A stretch of DNA of 64,000 nt from Trinickia dinghuensis (GTDB lineage Bacteria > Pseudomonadota > Gammaproteobacteria > Burkholderiales > Burkholderiaceae), in contig NZ_QRGA01000010.1 of NCBI RefSeq assembly GCF_003367175.1, positions 124,001 through 188,000 of the forward strand. The letters run 5' to 3'. Under the pieces are notes generated by a model that was not told the origin of the DNA, ran no database searches, and saw only the letters and a list, made by a program, of their open reading frames with translations. Position 1 is the stretch's first letter. Each line of letters starts with the position of its first letter. Made by a program: the position numbers and the translations under genes. Shown here piece by piece: positions 8,133 to 16,261 of this stretch.

Positions 8133-9548
8133 TCAGGGACGTTCGTCGCGCCTGAAGTACTCCAGGTAAAGCATGCGCTGCCCGATGCGCCGGAACGGCG
8201 CGAACGGATGGCCCGGCAGCGGGCTTGTGAAGATCGGCAGCGTCAGGTGAGCCGTCTTGCCCGCGATGTGTTCGGCCAGCCTCCTTCCCGCCTGCTGGGA
8301 ATACGACACGCCGTTGCCGCCGTATCCCAGTGCGTAATACACCGACTGCTTCGGATCGGGCTGGCAGATGCGCGGCATCATGTCGTGGCTGACATCGACC
8401 CAGCCCCACCACGAGTAATCGATGTCCACGCCGCGCAGAGCCGGAAACTTGCGCGCCATCCCTTCCTTGAGCAAATCCAGATGGCGCGGATTCGGCGCGT
8501 CGCGGCCGGTAATCGCGCTGCGGCTGCCGATCTGCAGCCGACGGTCGGGCAACAGGCGGTAATAGAAGCGCAACGTGCGCGTATCGGTCAGCACCTGCGT
8601 CGTGCGGAAGTTGCAGGCATCGATCTCCGCGTCGGTCAGGACGCGCGTGACCATCGAGTTCGACAGAATCGGCATCACCTTGCTGCGCAGCGCGGGATGC
8701 AGCGTCTGCGCCGTATAGGCTCCCGTCGCGATCCCGACCGCCCGGGCACGCACGATGCCGCCCGGCGTATGCAGATGATGGACGCCGTTGATCGTCTCCC
8801 ACCCGGTCACGGGGCTGCTCGTGTGCACGCGCGCTCCTGCGGCACGGGCAAGGCGCAGATAGCCGAACGCAAGCTTCGCCGCGTGGATGCCGATGCCTTC
8901 GGGCTCGTGCAGCGCACCGGCCGATTCGTGGTCGTTCAGGAACTCGCGCCGGAAAGTCTCCGCGCTCAGCAGTTCGGATGGATAGCCGAACACGTCCTTC
9001 CACACCTTCGCTTCGGCGGCGAGCTTGGCCATGATGCGGGGACGGTGAGCGATCAAAAAGTGGCCGCCCGGCTGCGGATCGCAATCGATCTCGGTCAGAA
9101 ACGATTTGAAATGATTGAAGCCTTCGAGGATTTCCTCGTGCATCTTCAATGCCACGCCTTTGCCCCAGCGTTCGATCCATTGCGAGCGCGACAGCCGCCC
9201 CGATGCGTTCTGCGCCTGCCCGCCGTTGCGGCTGCTGCAGCCCCAGCTCGTGCGATTGGCCTCGAGCACCACGGCCTTGATGCCGTGCTCGCGCGCGAGA
9301 CACAGCGCGGTGGCCAGGCCCGTATAGCCGGAGCCGATGATCGCCACGTCGACGTCCATGTCCTTCGTGACCGGACCGTCGTCGGCGGGCGGCGTGCCCG
9401 CGGTCGCCACCCAGTACGTCGGCGCGTAGTCCCTGCCCTGCCCGGGGCCCGGCGAGACGAGCGGATCGTAGGTCGGATCGTAACGCTTGTCGGCCGGCGT
9501 GCCCCCGGCGAAGCCGCTCGCCGCACGCTCGACTGAACTGTATTCCAT
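8133..9548 (-). CDS. tauY: TauY: taurine dehydrogenase large (FAD) subunit
   Basis: This 471-residue flavoprotein belongs to the D-amino-acid oxidase/glycine oxidase family, with the Rossmann FAD motif VAIIGSGYTGLATALCLA near residue 70 and a second FAD contact near the C-terminus (YALGYGGNGVSYS). TauY with its small partner TauX oxidatively deaminates taurine to sulfoacetaldehyde and ammonium, passing electrons to cytochrome c. The family also holds gamma-glutamylputrescine oxidases. The taurine assignment rests on the nearby tauX-like gene, TauABC transporter and xsc. It is divergent from an iclR gene across 380 bases and upstream of soeABC on the same strand. Confidence 0.75.
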   Translation of the reverse strand: MEYSSVERAASGFAGGTPADKRYDPTYDPLVSPGPGQGRDYAPTYWVATAGTPPADDGPVTKDMDVDVAIIGSGYTGLATALCLAREHGIKAVVLEANRTSWGCSSRNGGQAQNASGRLSRSQWIERWGKGVALKMHEEILEGFNHFKSFLTEIDCDPQPGGHFLIAHRPRIMAKLAAEAKVWKDVFGYPSELLSAETFRREFLNDHESAGALHEPEGIGIHAAKLAFGYLRLARAAGARVHTSSPVTGWETINGVHHLHTPGGIVRARAVGIATGAYTAQTLHPALRSKVMPILSNSMVTRVLTDAEIDACNFRTTQVLTDTRTLRFYYRLLPDRRLQIGSRSAITGRDAPNPRHLDLLKEGMARKFPALRGVDIDYSWWGWVDVSHDMMPRICQPDPKQSVYYALGYGGNGVSYSQQAGRRLAEHIAGKTAHLTLPIFTSPLPGHPFAPFRRIGQRMLYLEYFRRDERP

Positions 9549-9760
9549 GATGAGGACTCCTAATAATGGAGGTGTTCTCGTTGGTCGATCTTGCTCGAAT
9601 GCCTAGATGCTTGAACGCATCGATCTGTTGAGGAAAGTGTAGATAGGCGAATTTCGCGCAGGTAGAACCAGTGGCATGGATTCGCTTGGACCAGCGCGTG
9701 GACCTGCGCTGGGCCGCATCGGCGCTGCCCGCGGGGAAGCGCCACGGCCGAGGCGGTGGA

Positions 9761-9800
9761 CTCGACTCGAGCCGACCCGAGCCGACTTGAGCCGATCCGA
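9761..9800. repeat. four imperfect 10-bp tandem repeats
   Basis: Four units fall exactly in 10-base phase: ctcgactcga, gccgacccga, gccgacttga and gccgatccga. One helical turn per unit places all copies on the same face of the DNA, as in regulator arrays. Replication slippage is the simpler explanation. Confidence 0.55.
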
Positions 9801-9808
9801 CAAAATCC

Positions 9809-9823
9809 TAGACGTTACGTCTA
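9809..9823. promoter_or_regulatory. 15-bp palindrome, candidate operator for the divergent tauY/iclR pair
   Basis: TAGACGTTACGTCTA has perfect 7-base arms around one central T. It lies directly after the tandem repeats and about 105 bases before the iclR start. The sequence differs from the GGAAC-type palindromes, so a different regulator probably binds here. Confidence 0.45.
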
Positions 9824-9928
9824 CTTTTATCCGCACAAACGAGGATATTCAGGTCGGATTTATTGGATCACGCTAATAAGTGGTACAGAATGGTTCACTT
9901 TGATCGACCACCTTCCGCAGGATGACCC

Positions 9929-10747
9929 ATGCGCGCCACCGCTTCAGCGCCCGCCGACCCGGCGCCCACCGACGACGCGCGCGTGCTGCGCGCACTTGCC
10001 GTGCTCGAGGCGCTGGCGCAAGCGGGGCAACCGTACACGCTGTCGCAACTGTCCGCGCGCTTGCACATTCCCAAAGCCACGCTGCTGCGGATGATCGAAT
10101 CGCTGGAAACGCGCGGCTACGTGATGCACATGCCCGACTCGCGCGGCCACGATCGAGCCATCACGCTCGGCCCGCGGGCCGCGCAGTTCGCACTGTCGGC
10201 GCTGTCGAACAATACGTTCACGCGCGCATGCCGGTCGGTGTTGCGCGCGCTCGTCGACGTACTCGGTGAAACGTGCAACCTGACCGCGCTCGACAACGAT
10301 GCGGTGCTTTATATCGAGCGGGTGGAAACGACCGAGCCGTTGCGGCTCGAGATGCGCCCCGGCATGCGTGTGCCGCTGCATTGCACCGCGAGCGGCAAGC
10401 TCTTCCTGTCGCAGATGACGGCGCTCGAGCGCAACGCGATGCTGACGCGGCTCACGCTGAAGAAGATGACGTACCGGACGCTGACCGAACCGCAGCTGCT
10501 CGCCGCCGAACTCGATCGGCTCGGGACGCGCGGCGTGGGCATCGACAACGAGGAATTCGTACGGGGGATGGTGGCCGTGGCCGTGCCCGTCAGGGCCTCC
10601 GCCGACGGACACGCGCTCGCCGCGCTGGCCGTGCATGCGCCGACCGCACGGGCGACGCTCGACGATTTGCTGAAGGCCGTCCCGCAGATGCGCGAAGCCG
10701 CGAGCCGCCTAGCGCCGCTTTTGCATCTGCATCTGAACGACGCCTAG
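9929..10747 (+). CDS. IclR-family transcriptional regulator (tau locus)
   Basis: The 272-residue protein has an N-terminal winged helix-turn-helix (about residues 30-62, motif YTLSQLSARLHIPKATLLRM) and an IclR effector domain with GETCNLTAL, VPLHCTASGKLFL and GVGIDNEEFVRGM. It is divergent from tauY and convergent with tauB, so it sits between the taurine dehydrogenase and transporter genes. A role in taurine or sulfoacetaldehyde sensing is the natural inference. It resembles the IclR protein at 2369 closely enough to suggest an old duplication. The ATG follows caggatgaccc, a modest ribosome site. Confidence 0.88.
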   Translation: MRATASAPADPAPTDDARVLRALAVLEALAQAGQPYTLSQLSARLHIPKATLLRMIESLETRGYVMHMPDSRGHDRAITLGPRAAQFALSALSNNTFTRACRSVLRALVDVLGETCNLTALDNDAVLYIERVETTEPLRLEMRPGMRVPLHCTASGKLFLSQMTALERNAMLTRLTLKKMTYRTLTEPQLLAAELDRLGTRGVGIDNEEFVRGMVAVAVPVRASADGHALAALAVHAPTARATLDDLLKAVPQMREAASRLAPLLHLHLNDA

Positions 10748-10826
10748 GGCGGAAAGCATCAGCGGCGAAGCGCGCCGCGCGCGGCGCATCGCACCCCGCT
10801 CCGAACGCGCCCCGCCGCCCGTTTTC

Positions 10827-11564
10827 TCAATGAGCGAGAATCCCCATCGATTGCTTCTTCAGATCCAAGAAGTGCGGATCGAACGCGACTTCCGGCGTGC
10901 GCGGCCGTTCGAGTTCGATCGGTACGTCGAGCGCGACCCGTCCCGGCCGCGACGACAGCACGACGAGCCGCGTACCGAGAAAGATCGCTTCGTCGATGTC
11001 ATGCGTGATGAACACGATGGTGCACCGCAACTGATCCCATAGCGCCGTCAAGAACGTCTGCATCGCGCTGCGCGTTTGCGCGTCCAACGCACCGAACGGC
11101 TCGTCCATCAGCAAGACTTTCGGCTTCATGACGAGCGCCCGCGCAATCGCCACGCGCTGCTGCATGCCGCCCGACAGCTCGTACGTCTTGTGATGCGCGA
11201 AGTTCTCGAGGCCGATCGTATGCAGGATCTCAGCCGAGGCCCGCCGGCGTTCGGCCTTGGGTACCGAATGCAGGGACAGCCCGAACTCGATGTTCTCCTC
11301 GACGCTGAGCCAGGGGAACAATCCCGCCTGCTGGAAGACGACGACGCGGTCCTCCCCGGGATGGTCCTTGGTCTCGCCGTCGACGAAGATGTTGCCCTTG
11401 GAAGGCGACGTCAAACCGGCCAGCAAATGCAGCAAGGTGGTCTTGCCGCAGCCGGAAGCCCCGAGCACGGTGACGAACTCGCCGCCCTGGAACGTCAGAT
11501 TGATGTTCTCGAGCGCGGAGACCGCGCCGAAGGTCTTGTAGAGGGAATCGATAACGATGTTCAA
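10827..11564 (-). CDS. tauB: TauB: ABC transporter ATPase for taurine
   Basis: This 245-residue ATPase has Walker A GASGCGKTT near residue 34, the Q-loop (VVVFQQAGLFPW), the ABC signature LSGGMQQRVAIARAL, Walker B VLLMDEPFGALDA and the switch histidine in IVFITHDIDEA. This sequence type serves nitrate, sulfonate and taurine importers (NrtD/SsuB/TauB). It is the last gene of tauC-tauA-tauB, 44 bases after tauA. The substrate is assigned from the adjoining taurine catabolic genes; an SsuB-like aliphatic sulfonate range cannot be excluded. Confidence 0.85.
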   Translation of the reverse strand: MNIVIDSLYKTFGAVSALENINLTFQGGEFVTVLGASGCGKTTLLHLLAGLTSPSKGNIFVDGETKDHPGEDRVVVFQQAGLFPWLSVEENIEFGLSLHSVPKAERRRASAEILHTIGLENFAHHKTYELSGGMQQRVAIARALVMKPKVLLMDEPFGALDAQTRSAMQTFLTALWDQLRCTIVFITHDIDEAIFLGTRLVVLSSRPGRVALDVPIELERPRTPEVAFDPHFLDLKKQSMGILAH

Positions 11565-11608
11565 GTCCGTCTCCTGCTGAGCGAATGGGCACTCAGTGTT
11601 TCATCGGC

Positions 11609-12634
11609 TCAATGAGCCAGCGGTTGCGAATATTGCGGCACGACGTTGTTGTCGAAATTCGCCGGCACCGTTTGAATGCGCCCGATCTGGTTGAGCACTT
11701 TGGCGGTGTTCGACAACGTCTCGTAAGTGGCGGACGTTTTCACGCCGGCCCCGGAACCCATGACCTTCGGCGTCGTCTGGTCGGCACCCGAGAACAGTTC
11801 GTAGCCGGCCAACTCGCCTTTCGCGACGGGCACCGTGACGCCCGTTTGGCGAGCCATCTCGGCGATTGCCTTATCCGGGTCCTTCTTCGTGATTTGATAG
11901 CCTTCGTCGAGTGCGGCGACGAAGCCCTTCGCGAGTTCCGCATGCGTCTTCGCCCAGTCGGCGTTGACGATGCAGACGTTGTAGCTCGACGCCCCGCGCG
12001 GCAGGTCGCCGTCGGTCTTGATCGCCTTGCCGCCGGCCGCGCGCAGCGCACTGAACACCGGATCCCAGACGATCGCCGCATCGATCGCGCCCGTCACCCA
12101 CGAAGTCCGCATTTGCGGCGGCGCCATATTGATCTGCGTCACCGACGAATACGGCACGTGCGCTTGGGCGAGGAACGTCGCCAGCTCGAACGAGGCCTGC
12201 GAGCCGGCCACGATTGCGATCTTCTTGCCTTGCAGGCCCGAGACATCGTGGATGCCGCTTTCGGGCTTGACCACGATTCCCGCCGCCTCCGTGTAGCGCT
12301 CCTGGTTGTAGATGATCGCCATCGGCAAGCCCTGCGCGATCGCGGTCACGAGCGGCGGGACGCCCAGGCCGCACATGAACGCCAGACTGTTCGACGCCAG
12401 CGCGCTCATGGCGGCCGGGCCCGAACTGAAAAGCTTGTACTCGACGTCCGCATTCATGTGATGTTCGAACAGGTGCTCGGCCATCGACACCATGTACGGA
12501 TCGGCACCGTTGTCCTCGTAGCCGATGATGACTTGAGGCTTGCTTTGGGCAAACGCCTGCCCCGCCATCAAGCAGCCGCCGGCCAGCAGCGCCGCGCAAG
12601 CGATTTGGATTCCGTGTTTCATATTCGTATTCAT
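11609..12634 (-). CDS. tauA: TauA: periplasmic taurine-binding protein
   Basis: This substrate-binding protein of about 341 residues starts with an N-terminal signal sequence (basic MKHG, hydrophobic core, cleavage near AQAFAQ). The TauA/SsuA fold follows, with the typical ligand region FSSGPAAMSALASNSLAFMCGLG and a downstream GSQASFELATFL stretch. It captures taurine in the periplasm for TauC and TauB. The start at 12634 was chosen because ggaggagacaagac precedes it; an in-frame upstream ATG at 12673 overlaps tauC. It is 25 bases downstream of tauC. Confidence 0.85.
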   Translation of the reverse strand: MNTNMKHGIQIACAALLAGGCLMAGQAFAQSKPQVIIGYEDNGADPYMVSMAEHLFEHHMNADVEYKLFSSGPAAMSALASNSLAFMCGLGVPPLVTAIAQGLPMAIIYNQERYTEAAGIVVKPESGIHDVSGLQGKKIAIVAGSQASFELATFLAQAHVPYSSVTQINMAPPQMRTSWVTGAIDAAIVWDPVFSALRAAGGKAIKTDGDLPRGASSYNVCIVNADWAKTHAELAKGFVAALDEGYQITKKDPDKAIAEMARQTGVTVPVAKGELAGYELFSGADQTTPKVMGSGAGVKTSATYETLSNTAKVLNQIGRIQTVPANFDNNVVPQYSQPLAH

Positions 12635-12659
12635 GTCTTGTCTCCTCCGATGGTTTAAC

Positions 12660-13517
12660 TCAATCATGTCCACGCCAGGGCACGATCCAATTCTCTAGCT
12701 TGCGAATAACCAACTCCATGGCATAGCCGATCACCCCGATGATGACGATGCCCACGATGACGACCGCAACCTGCAAAGCTTGTCCGGCGAACTGAACCAG
12801 CCAGCCCAATCCGCTGCTGGCGGCGATCAGTTCCGCCGCCACCAAGCATGTCCAGGCCACGCCGATCCCTACCCGCATCGACGTGAAGATCTCCGGCATG
12901 GCCGAAGGCAGCACGATCTTGCGGAAAATTTGAGCGTTGGTGGCGCCCAGGGTGCGCGCCACCGCGATACGCAGGGGCGGCGTACTCTTCACGCCCGACA
13001 TGGTCCCGATGATGATGACCGGGATCGTGCCGACGAGAATCAGGATTGCCTTGGGCAGCTCGCCGATGCCGAACCACACGACGAGCAGCGGGATATAGGC
13101 GAGCGGAGGCACGGGGCGGATGAATTGCAGCAACGGATCGATGATGTCGAAGATGATTTTGTTGCGCGACATCAAAAGGCCGACCGGCACGCCGATCGCG
13201 ACCGCGCCGACGAAACCGATGACGATGCGGAAGCAACTGATCAGGATGTCGCTGAACAACGACTGCCCGCCGTATCCGCTGCGCAGAATCTCGATGAACG
13301 ACTGCCAAACCGCCACGGGCGAAGGCAGTGCGAACGCAGGAAAGACGCCGGCCATCGATACGGCTTGCCATAGCAAGACGCAGACGACCAGCACGGCGGC
13401 CGTCAGCCAGTATGAATTCATGCCGGCGCGAATGCGGCGCTGTTTGACCTTGGATTCGCTCGGCGCGGTGGATCGCTCGATCGGCTTTCCGTGTTCGGGT
13501 AGGGCTCTTACTCTCAC
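12660..13517 (-). CDS. tauC: TauC: ABC transporter permease for taurine
   Basis: This 285-residue permease has about six membrane segments after a basic cytoplasmic start. The EAA loop contacting the ATPase is visible as VARTLGATNAQIFRKIVLPS. It belongs to the NrtB/SsuC/TauC family. It is the first gene of the tauCAB transcription unit and begins with GTG preceded by aggagacggca. The start faces tauX across 348 bases, so both transcription units can be controlled from one region. Confidence 0.86.
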   Translation of the reverse strand: MRVRALPEHGKPIERSTAPSESKVKQRRIRAGMNSYWLTAAVLVVCVLLWQAVSMAGVFPAFALPSPVAVWQSFIEILRSGYGGQSLFSDILISCFRIVIGFVGAVAIGVPVGLLMSRNKIIFDIIDPLLQFIRPVPPLAYIPLLVVWFGIGELPKAILILVGTIPVIIIGTMSGVKSTPPLRIAVARTLGATNAQIFRKIVLPSAMPEIFTSMRVGIGVAWTCLVAAELIAASSGLGWLVQFAGQALQVAVVIVGIVIIGVIGYAMELVIRKLENWIVPWRGHD

Positions 13518-13573
13518 TGCCGTCTCCTAAAGTTTCACAAAAAGTATAGTCAGCGCCGACAAGCACCGGCTTC

Positions 13574-13591
13574 AGTGTTTGGCCCAACACT
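13574..13591. promoter_or_regulatory. 18-bp inverted repeat, candidate operator upstream of tauC
   Basis: The arms agtgtt and aacact (perfect, 6 bases) are separated by tggccc. It lies 57 bases upstream of the tauC start codon. Binding by the MocR or an IclR protein is possible but unproven. Confidence 0.4.
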
Positions 13592-13689
13592 CGATTGCAA
13601 GCCCGCCGTTTAAACAAGCATCGTCAATCAATAAGCGACCCGGTAGTGCCAGGCAAAAGCATCCTATGGGTCCAGCCCGGCAAGCCCGC

Positions 13690-13704
13690 CGGCACTGGCT
13701 TTGC
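13690..13704 (+). promoter_or_regulatory. sigma-54-like -24/-12 element upstream of tauX
   Basis: CGGCACTGGCTTTGC matches the TGGCAC-N5-TTGC pattern at every fixed base except the first, with exact GG-N10-GC spacing. It would give a tauX leader of about 150 bases. Such a match can arise by chance in GC-rich DNA, and no sigma-54 activator gene is in the window. Confidence 0.35.
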
Positions 13705-13865
13705 GCGTCCTCTGGCCCAAGCGAAACCGGCCATCTGGCGCTACCCCCGTATACGAACTGCCATTAACTTCTCCCTATCGGTGCCGCATTGCGCAACTCG
13801 CGATTCGCGGCTTCCGCCAAGCACCCGAACAGGATCAGGACTAGGAACAGGAACAGGAGACATCG

Positions 13866-14273
13866 ATGACCACAGCCACGCCCCTCGCCGCTTCCCCCGT
13901 GACGGCCGACACGCTCGCCGCGTTTTCCGATGCGTTCAATCGCCACGACGCGAACGCGCTGATGGGATTCATGACCGAGGACTGCGTGTTCGACGCGGCC
14001 GCGGGGCCCGAGGTGTACGGCACGCGCTTCGTCGGCCGCGCGGCCGTGCGCGCGGCGTTCGAAGCGGTGTTTAAGAGTTTTCCCGATGCGCACTGGGGCC
14101 ATGGGCGCCATTACGTCGCCGGCGAGCGCGGCGTCTCCGAGTGGGTCTTCACGGGCACGCACACGGAGGGCTGGCGCATGCAAGCCGAAGGCTGCGACCT
14201 GTTCGAGTTCCGCGACGGACTGATCGCGGTCAAGCGCGCCTTCCGCAAGGAACGGCCCAAGCTGCCCGCTTGA
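13866..14273 (+). CDS. tauX: TauX: taurine dehydrogenase small subunit (SnoaL/NTF2-like)
   Basis: This 135-residue single-domain protein has the cone-shaped SnoaL/NTF2 fold pattern: an N-terminal helix ending FNRHDANALMGFMTEDCVFD, a central FVGRAAVRAAFEAVFKSFPD, and a C-terminal sheet with GCDLFEFRDGLIAVK. TauX partners the flavoprotein TauY in taurine dehydrogenase. Here the two subunits are not adjacent but lie 4.3 kb apart on opposite strands. It is just upstream of xsc on the same strand (158-base gap). A generic SnoaL protein is the alternative, and context decides. The ribosome site is in caggaacaggagacatcg. Confidence 0.7.
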   Translation: MTTATPLAASPVTADTLAAFSDAFNRHDANALMGFMTEDCVFDAAAGPEVYGTRFVGRAAVRAAFEAVFKSFPDAHWGHGRHYVAGERGVSEWVFTGTHTEGWRMQAEGCDLFEFRDGLIAVKRAFRKERPKLPA

Positions 14274-14309
14274 GGATGCGCCATGTCCCGAAAGCAACGT
14301 GTGCGTTTT

Positions 14310-14324
14310 GAAACGAATCATTTC
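14310..14324. promoter_or_regulatory. candidate IclR-type operator upstream of xsc (distal copy)
   Basis: GAAACGAATCATTTC lies inside the slightly larger inverted repeat TGAAA-N7-TTTCA (14309-14325). It agrees with the palindromes at 2284-2298 and 14392-14406 at most positions. It is upstream of the xsc -35 element, where an activator would bind. Confidence 0.45.
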
Positions 14325-14361
14325 ATTTCATTCCAAATTCGTCGTCGGCAGGTGGAATGAC

Positions 14362-14389
14362 TTGACCCGAGTTCGGCATTGCCTAGTAT
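14362..14389 (+). promoter_or_regulatory. sigma-70-type promoter of xsc-pta
   Basis: The -35 TTGACC (14362-14367) and -10 TAGTAT (14384-14389) are separated by 16 bases. Transcription should start near 14396, about 35 bases before the xsc ATG. Confidence 0.55.
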
Positions 14390-14391
14390 CT

Positions 14392-14406
14392 GGAACAACA
14401 TATTCC
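14392..14406. promoter_or_regulatory. candidate IclR-type operator at the xsc transcription start
   Basis: GGAACAACATATTCC lies immediately after the predicted -10 box and resembles the palindrome upstream of the iclR gene at 2369. A protein bound here would block transcription, so this copy would serve repression. Confidence 0.5.
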
Positions 14407-14431
14407 GTTAAATGAAGATCGGAGACAACCC

Positions 14432-16249
14432 ATGAGCGACCAAACCACTTCCCAGCGCACCACGGCCAGCGGTCCGCAAGACATGACACCGTCCGAAGCT
14501 TTCGTCGAGACGCTCGCCGCCAATGGCGTGACCGACATGTTCGGCATCATGGGCTCGGCGTTCATGGACGCGATGGACATCTTCGCGCCGGCGGGAATCC
14601 GCCTGATTCCGGTCGTCCACGAACAGGGCGCCGGCCACATGGCCGACGGCTATGCCCGCGTATCGGGGCGTCACGGTGTCGTGATCGGCCAGAACGGCCC
14701 CGGCATCAGCAACTGCGTGACCGCGATCGCGGCCGCCTATTGGGCTCACAGCCCCGTCGTGATCGTCACGCCCGAGGCCGGCACGATGGGCATCGGGCTC
14801 GGCGGCTTCCAGGAAGCGAACCAGCTGCCGATGTTCCAGGAGTTCACGAAATACCAGGGGCACGTCACGCATCCGGCCCGGATGGCCGAATTCACGGCGC
14901 GCTGTTTCGACCGCGCGCAGGCCGAGATGGGCCCGACCCAGCTCAACATCCCGCGCGACTACTTCTACGGCAAGGTCAAAGTCGAGATTCCGCAGCCGCG
15001 CAAACTCGATCGCGGCCCCGGCGGCGACCAAAGCCTGAACGAGGCCGCCGATCTGATCGCGCAGGCGAAATTCCCCGTGATCATCTCGGGCGGTGGTGTC
15101 GTCATGGCCGACGCCGTCGAGGAGTGCAAGGCGCTGGCCGAACGCTTGGGCGCCCCGGTCGTCAACAGCTACCTGCACAACGATTCGTTCCCGGCAAACC
15201 ATCCCCTGTGGTGCGGCCCGCTCGGCTATCAGGGCTCGAAAGCCGGGATGAAACTGCTCTCGCGCGCGGACGTCGTGATCGCGCTCGGCTCGCGTCTCGG
15301 GCCGTTCGGCACGCTGCCCCAGCACGGCATGGATTACTGGCCGAAGGAAGCGAAGATCATCCAGATCGACGCCGATCACAAGATGCTCGGCCTCGTGAAG
15401 AAGATTTCGGTCGGCATCTGCGGCGACGCCAAGGCCTCGGCCGTGGCGCTGACGCAGCGTCTGGCCAATCGCGAACTCGGCTGCGACGCCACGCGCAGCG
15501 AGCGGGCCGATCAGATCGCCAGCGAAAAGGCGGCCTGGGAGAAAGAGCTCGACGGCTGGACGCACGAACTCGACGGCTACAGCCTCGACATGATCGAAGA
15601 GCAGAAAAAGGAGCGCACGTTCAACGGCGGCCAGTATCTGCATCCGCGCCAGGTATTGCGCGAACTCGAGAAAGCGATGCCGGACGACGTGATGGTGTCG
15701 ACCGACATCGGCAACATCAACTCGGTGGCGAACAGCTACCTGCGCTTCAACAAGCCGCGCAGCTTTTTCGCCGCGATGAGCTGGGGCAATTGCGGCTACG
15801 CGTTCCCGACGATCATCGGCGCGAAGGTGGCGGCGCCGCATCGTCCCGCCGTGTCGTACGCGGGCGACGGCGCATGGGGGATGAGCCTCATGGAAACGAT
15901 GACGTGCGTGCGTCATGGGATCCCCGTCACGGCCGTCGTGTTCCATAACCGGCAATGGGGCGCGGAGAAGAAGAATCAGGTCGACTTCTACAACCGCCGC
16001 TTCGTCGCGGGGGAACTCGACAACCAGAGCTTCGCGGCCATCGGGCGCGCGATGGGCGCGGAAGGCATCGTCGTCGATCGGTTGGAAGACGTCGGCCCGG
16101 CCCTGAAGCGAGCCATCGACATGCAGATGAACGAAGGCAAGACGACGATCGTAGAAATCATGTGCACGCGCGAACTCGGCGATCCGTTCCGCCGCGATGC
16201 GTTGTCCAAGCCCGTGCGCATGCTCGACAAGTATCGCGATTACGTCTGA
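14432..16249 (+). CDS. xsc: Xsc: sulfoacetaldehyde acetyltransferase
   Basis: This 605-residue thiamine-diphosphate enzyme converts sulfoacetaldehyde and phosphate to acetyl phosphate and sulfite. It has the full acetolactate-synthase layout: an N-terminal domain with the cofactor-activating glutamate (VVHEQGAGHMADGYARV, E64), a central domain, and a C-terminal domain with the GDG motif YAGDGAWGMSLMET ending near HNRQWGAEKKNQ. The HNRQWGAEKKNQ segment and the 605-residue length are as expected for Xsc and unlike acetolactate synthase. It is 12 bases before pta, an operon typical of C2-sulfonate degraders. A clear promoter with two candidate operators precedes it. Confidence 0.93.
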   Translation: MSDQTTSQRTTASGPQDMTPSEAFVETLAANGVTDMFGIMGSAFMDAMDIFAPAGIRLIPVVHEQGAGHMADGYARVSGRHGVVIGQNGPGISNCVTAIAAAYWAHSPVVIVTPEAGTMGIGLGGFQEANQLPMFQEFTKYQGHVTHPARMAEFTARCFDRAQAEMGPTQLNIPRDYFYGKVKVEIPQPRKLDRGPGGDQSLNEAADLIAQAKFPVIISGGGVVMADAVEECKALAERLGAPVVNSYLHNDSFPANHPLWCGPLGYQGSKAGMKLLSRADVVIALGSRLGPFGTLPQHGMDYWPKEAKIIQIDADHKMLGLVKKISVGICGDAKASAVALTQRLANRELGCDATRSERADQIASEKAAWEKELDGWTHELDGYSLDMIEEQKKERTFNGGQYLHPRQVLRELEKAMPDDVMVSTDIGNINSVANSYLRFNKPRSFFAAMSWGNCGYAFPTIIGAKVAAPHRPAVSYAGDGAWGMSLMETMTCVRHGIPVTAVVFHNRQWGAEKKNQVDFYNRRFVAGELDNQSFAAIGRAMGAEGIVVDRLEDVGPALKRAIDMQMNEGKTTIVEIMCTRELGDPFRRDALSKPVRMLDKYRDYV

Positions 16250-16261
16250 GGATTCGATCCG

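Larger units (their letters stand above)
9549..9928. other. divergent regulatory region between tauY and iclR
   Basis: No gene is visible in these 380 bases. They hold four 10-base tandem repeats, a 15-base palindrome, and a stretch close to the iclR start with the 10-base-phased elements tggtaca and tggttca. This should carry the tauY promoter on the minus strand and the iclR promoter on the plus strand, though no confident -35/-10 pair was found. Confidence 0.6.
13518..13865. other. divergent regulatory region between tauC and tauX
   Basis: No gene is visible in these 348 bases. They hold an 18-base inverted repeat near tauC, a sigma-54-like element nearer tauX, and a purine-rich stretch of aggaac repeats that ends in the tauX ribosome site. 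Confidence 0.6.

Noticed and set aside
9929-10747. One iclR gene controlling every promoter of the island
   Set aside because: The palindromes near tauY, xsc and sauS differ in sequence, so separate regulators are more likely.
10772-10787. 16-base GC-only palindrome between iclR and tauB as a terminator
   Set aside because: It consists of alternating GC steps common in this genome, and no T-run follows in either direction.
11609-13517. Aliphatic sulfonate (SsuABC) or nitrate transporter assignment
   Set aside because: Sequence families overlap, but tauXY and xsc flank the genes and no ssuD or nitrate reductase is present. Taurine is the more economical reading.
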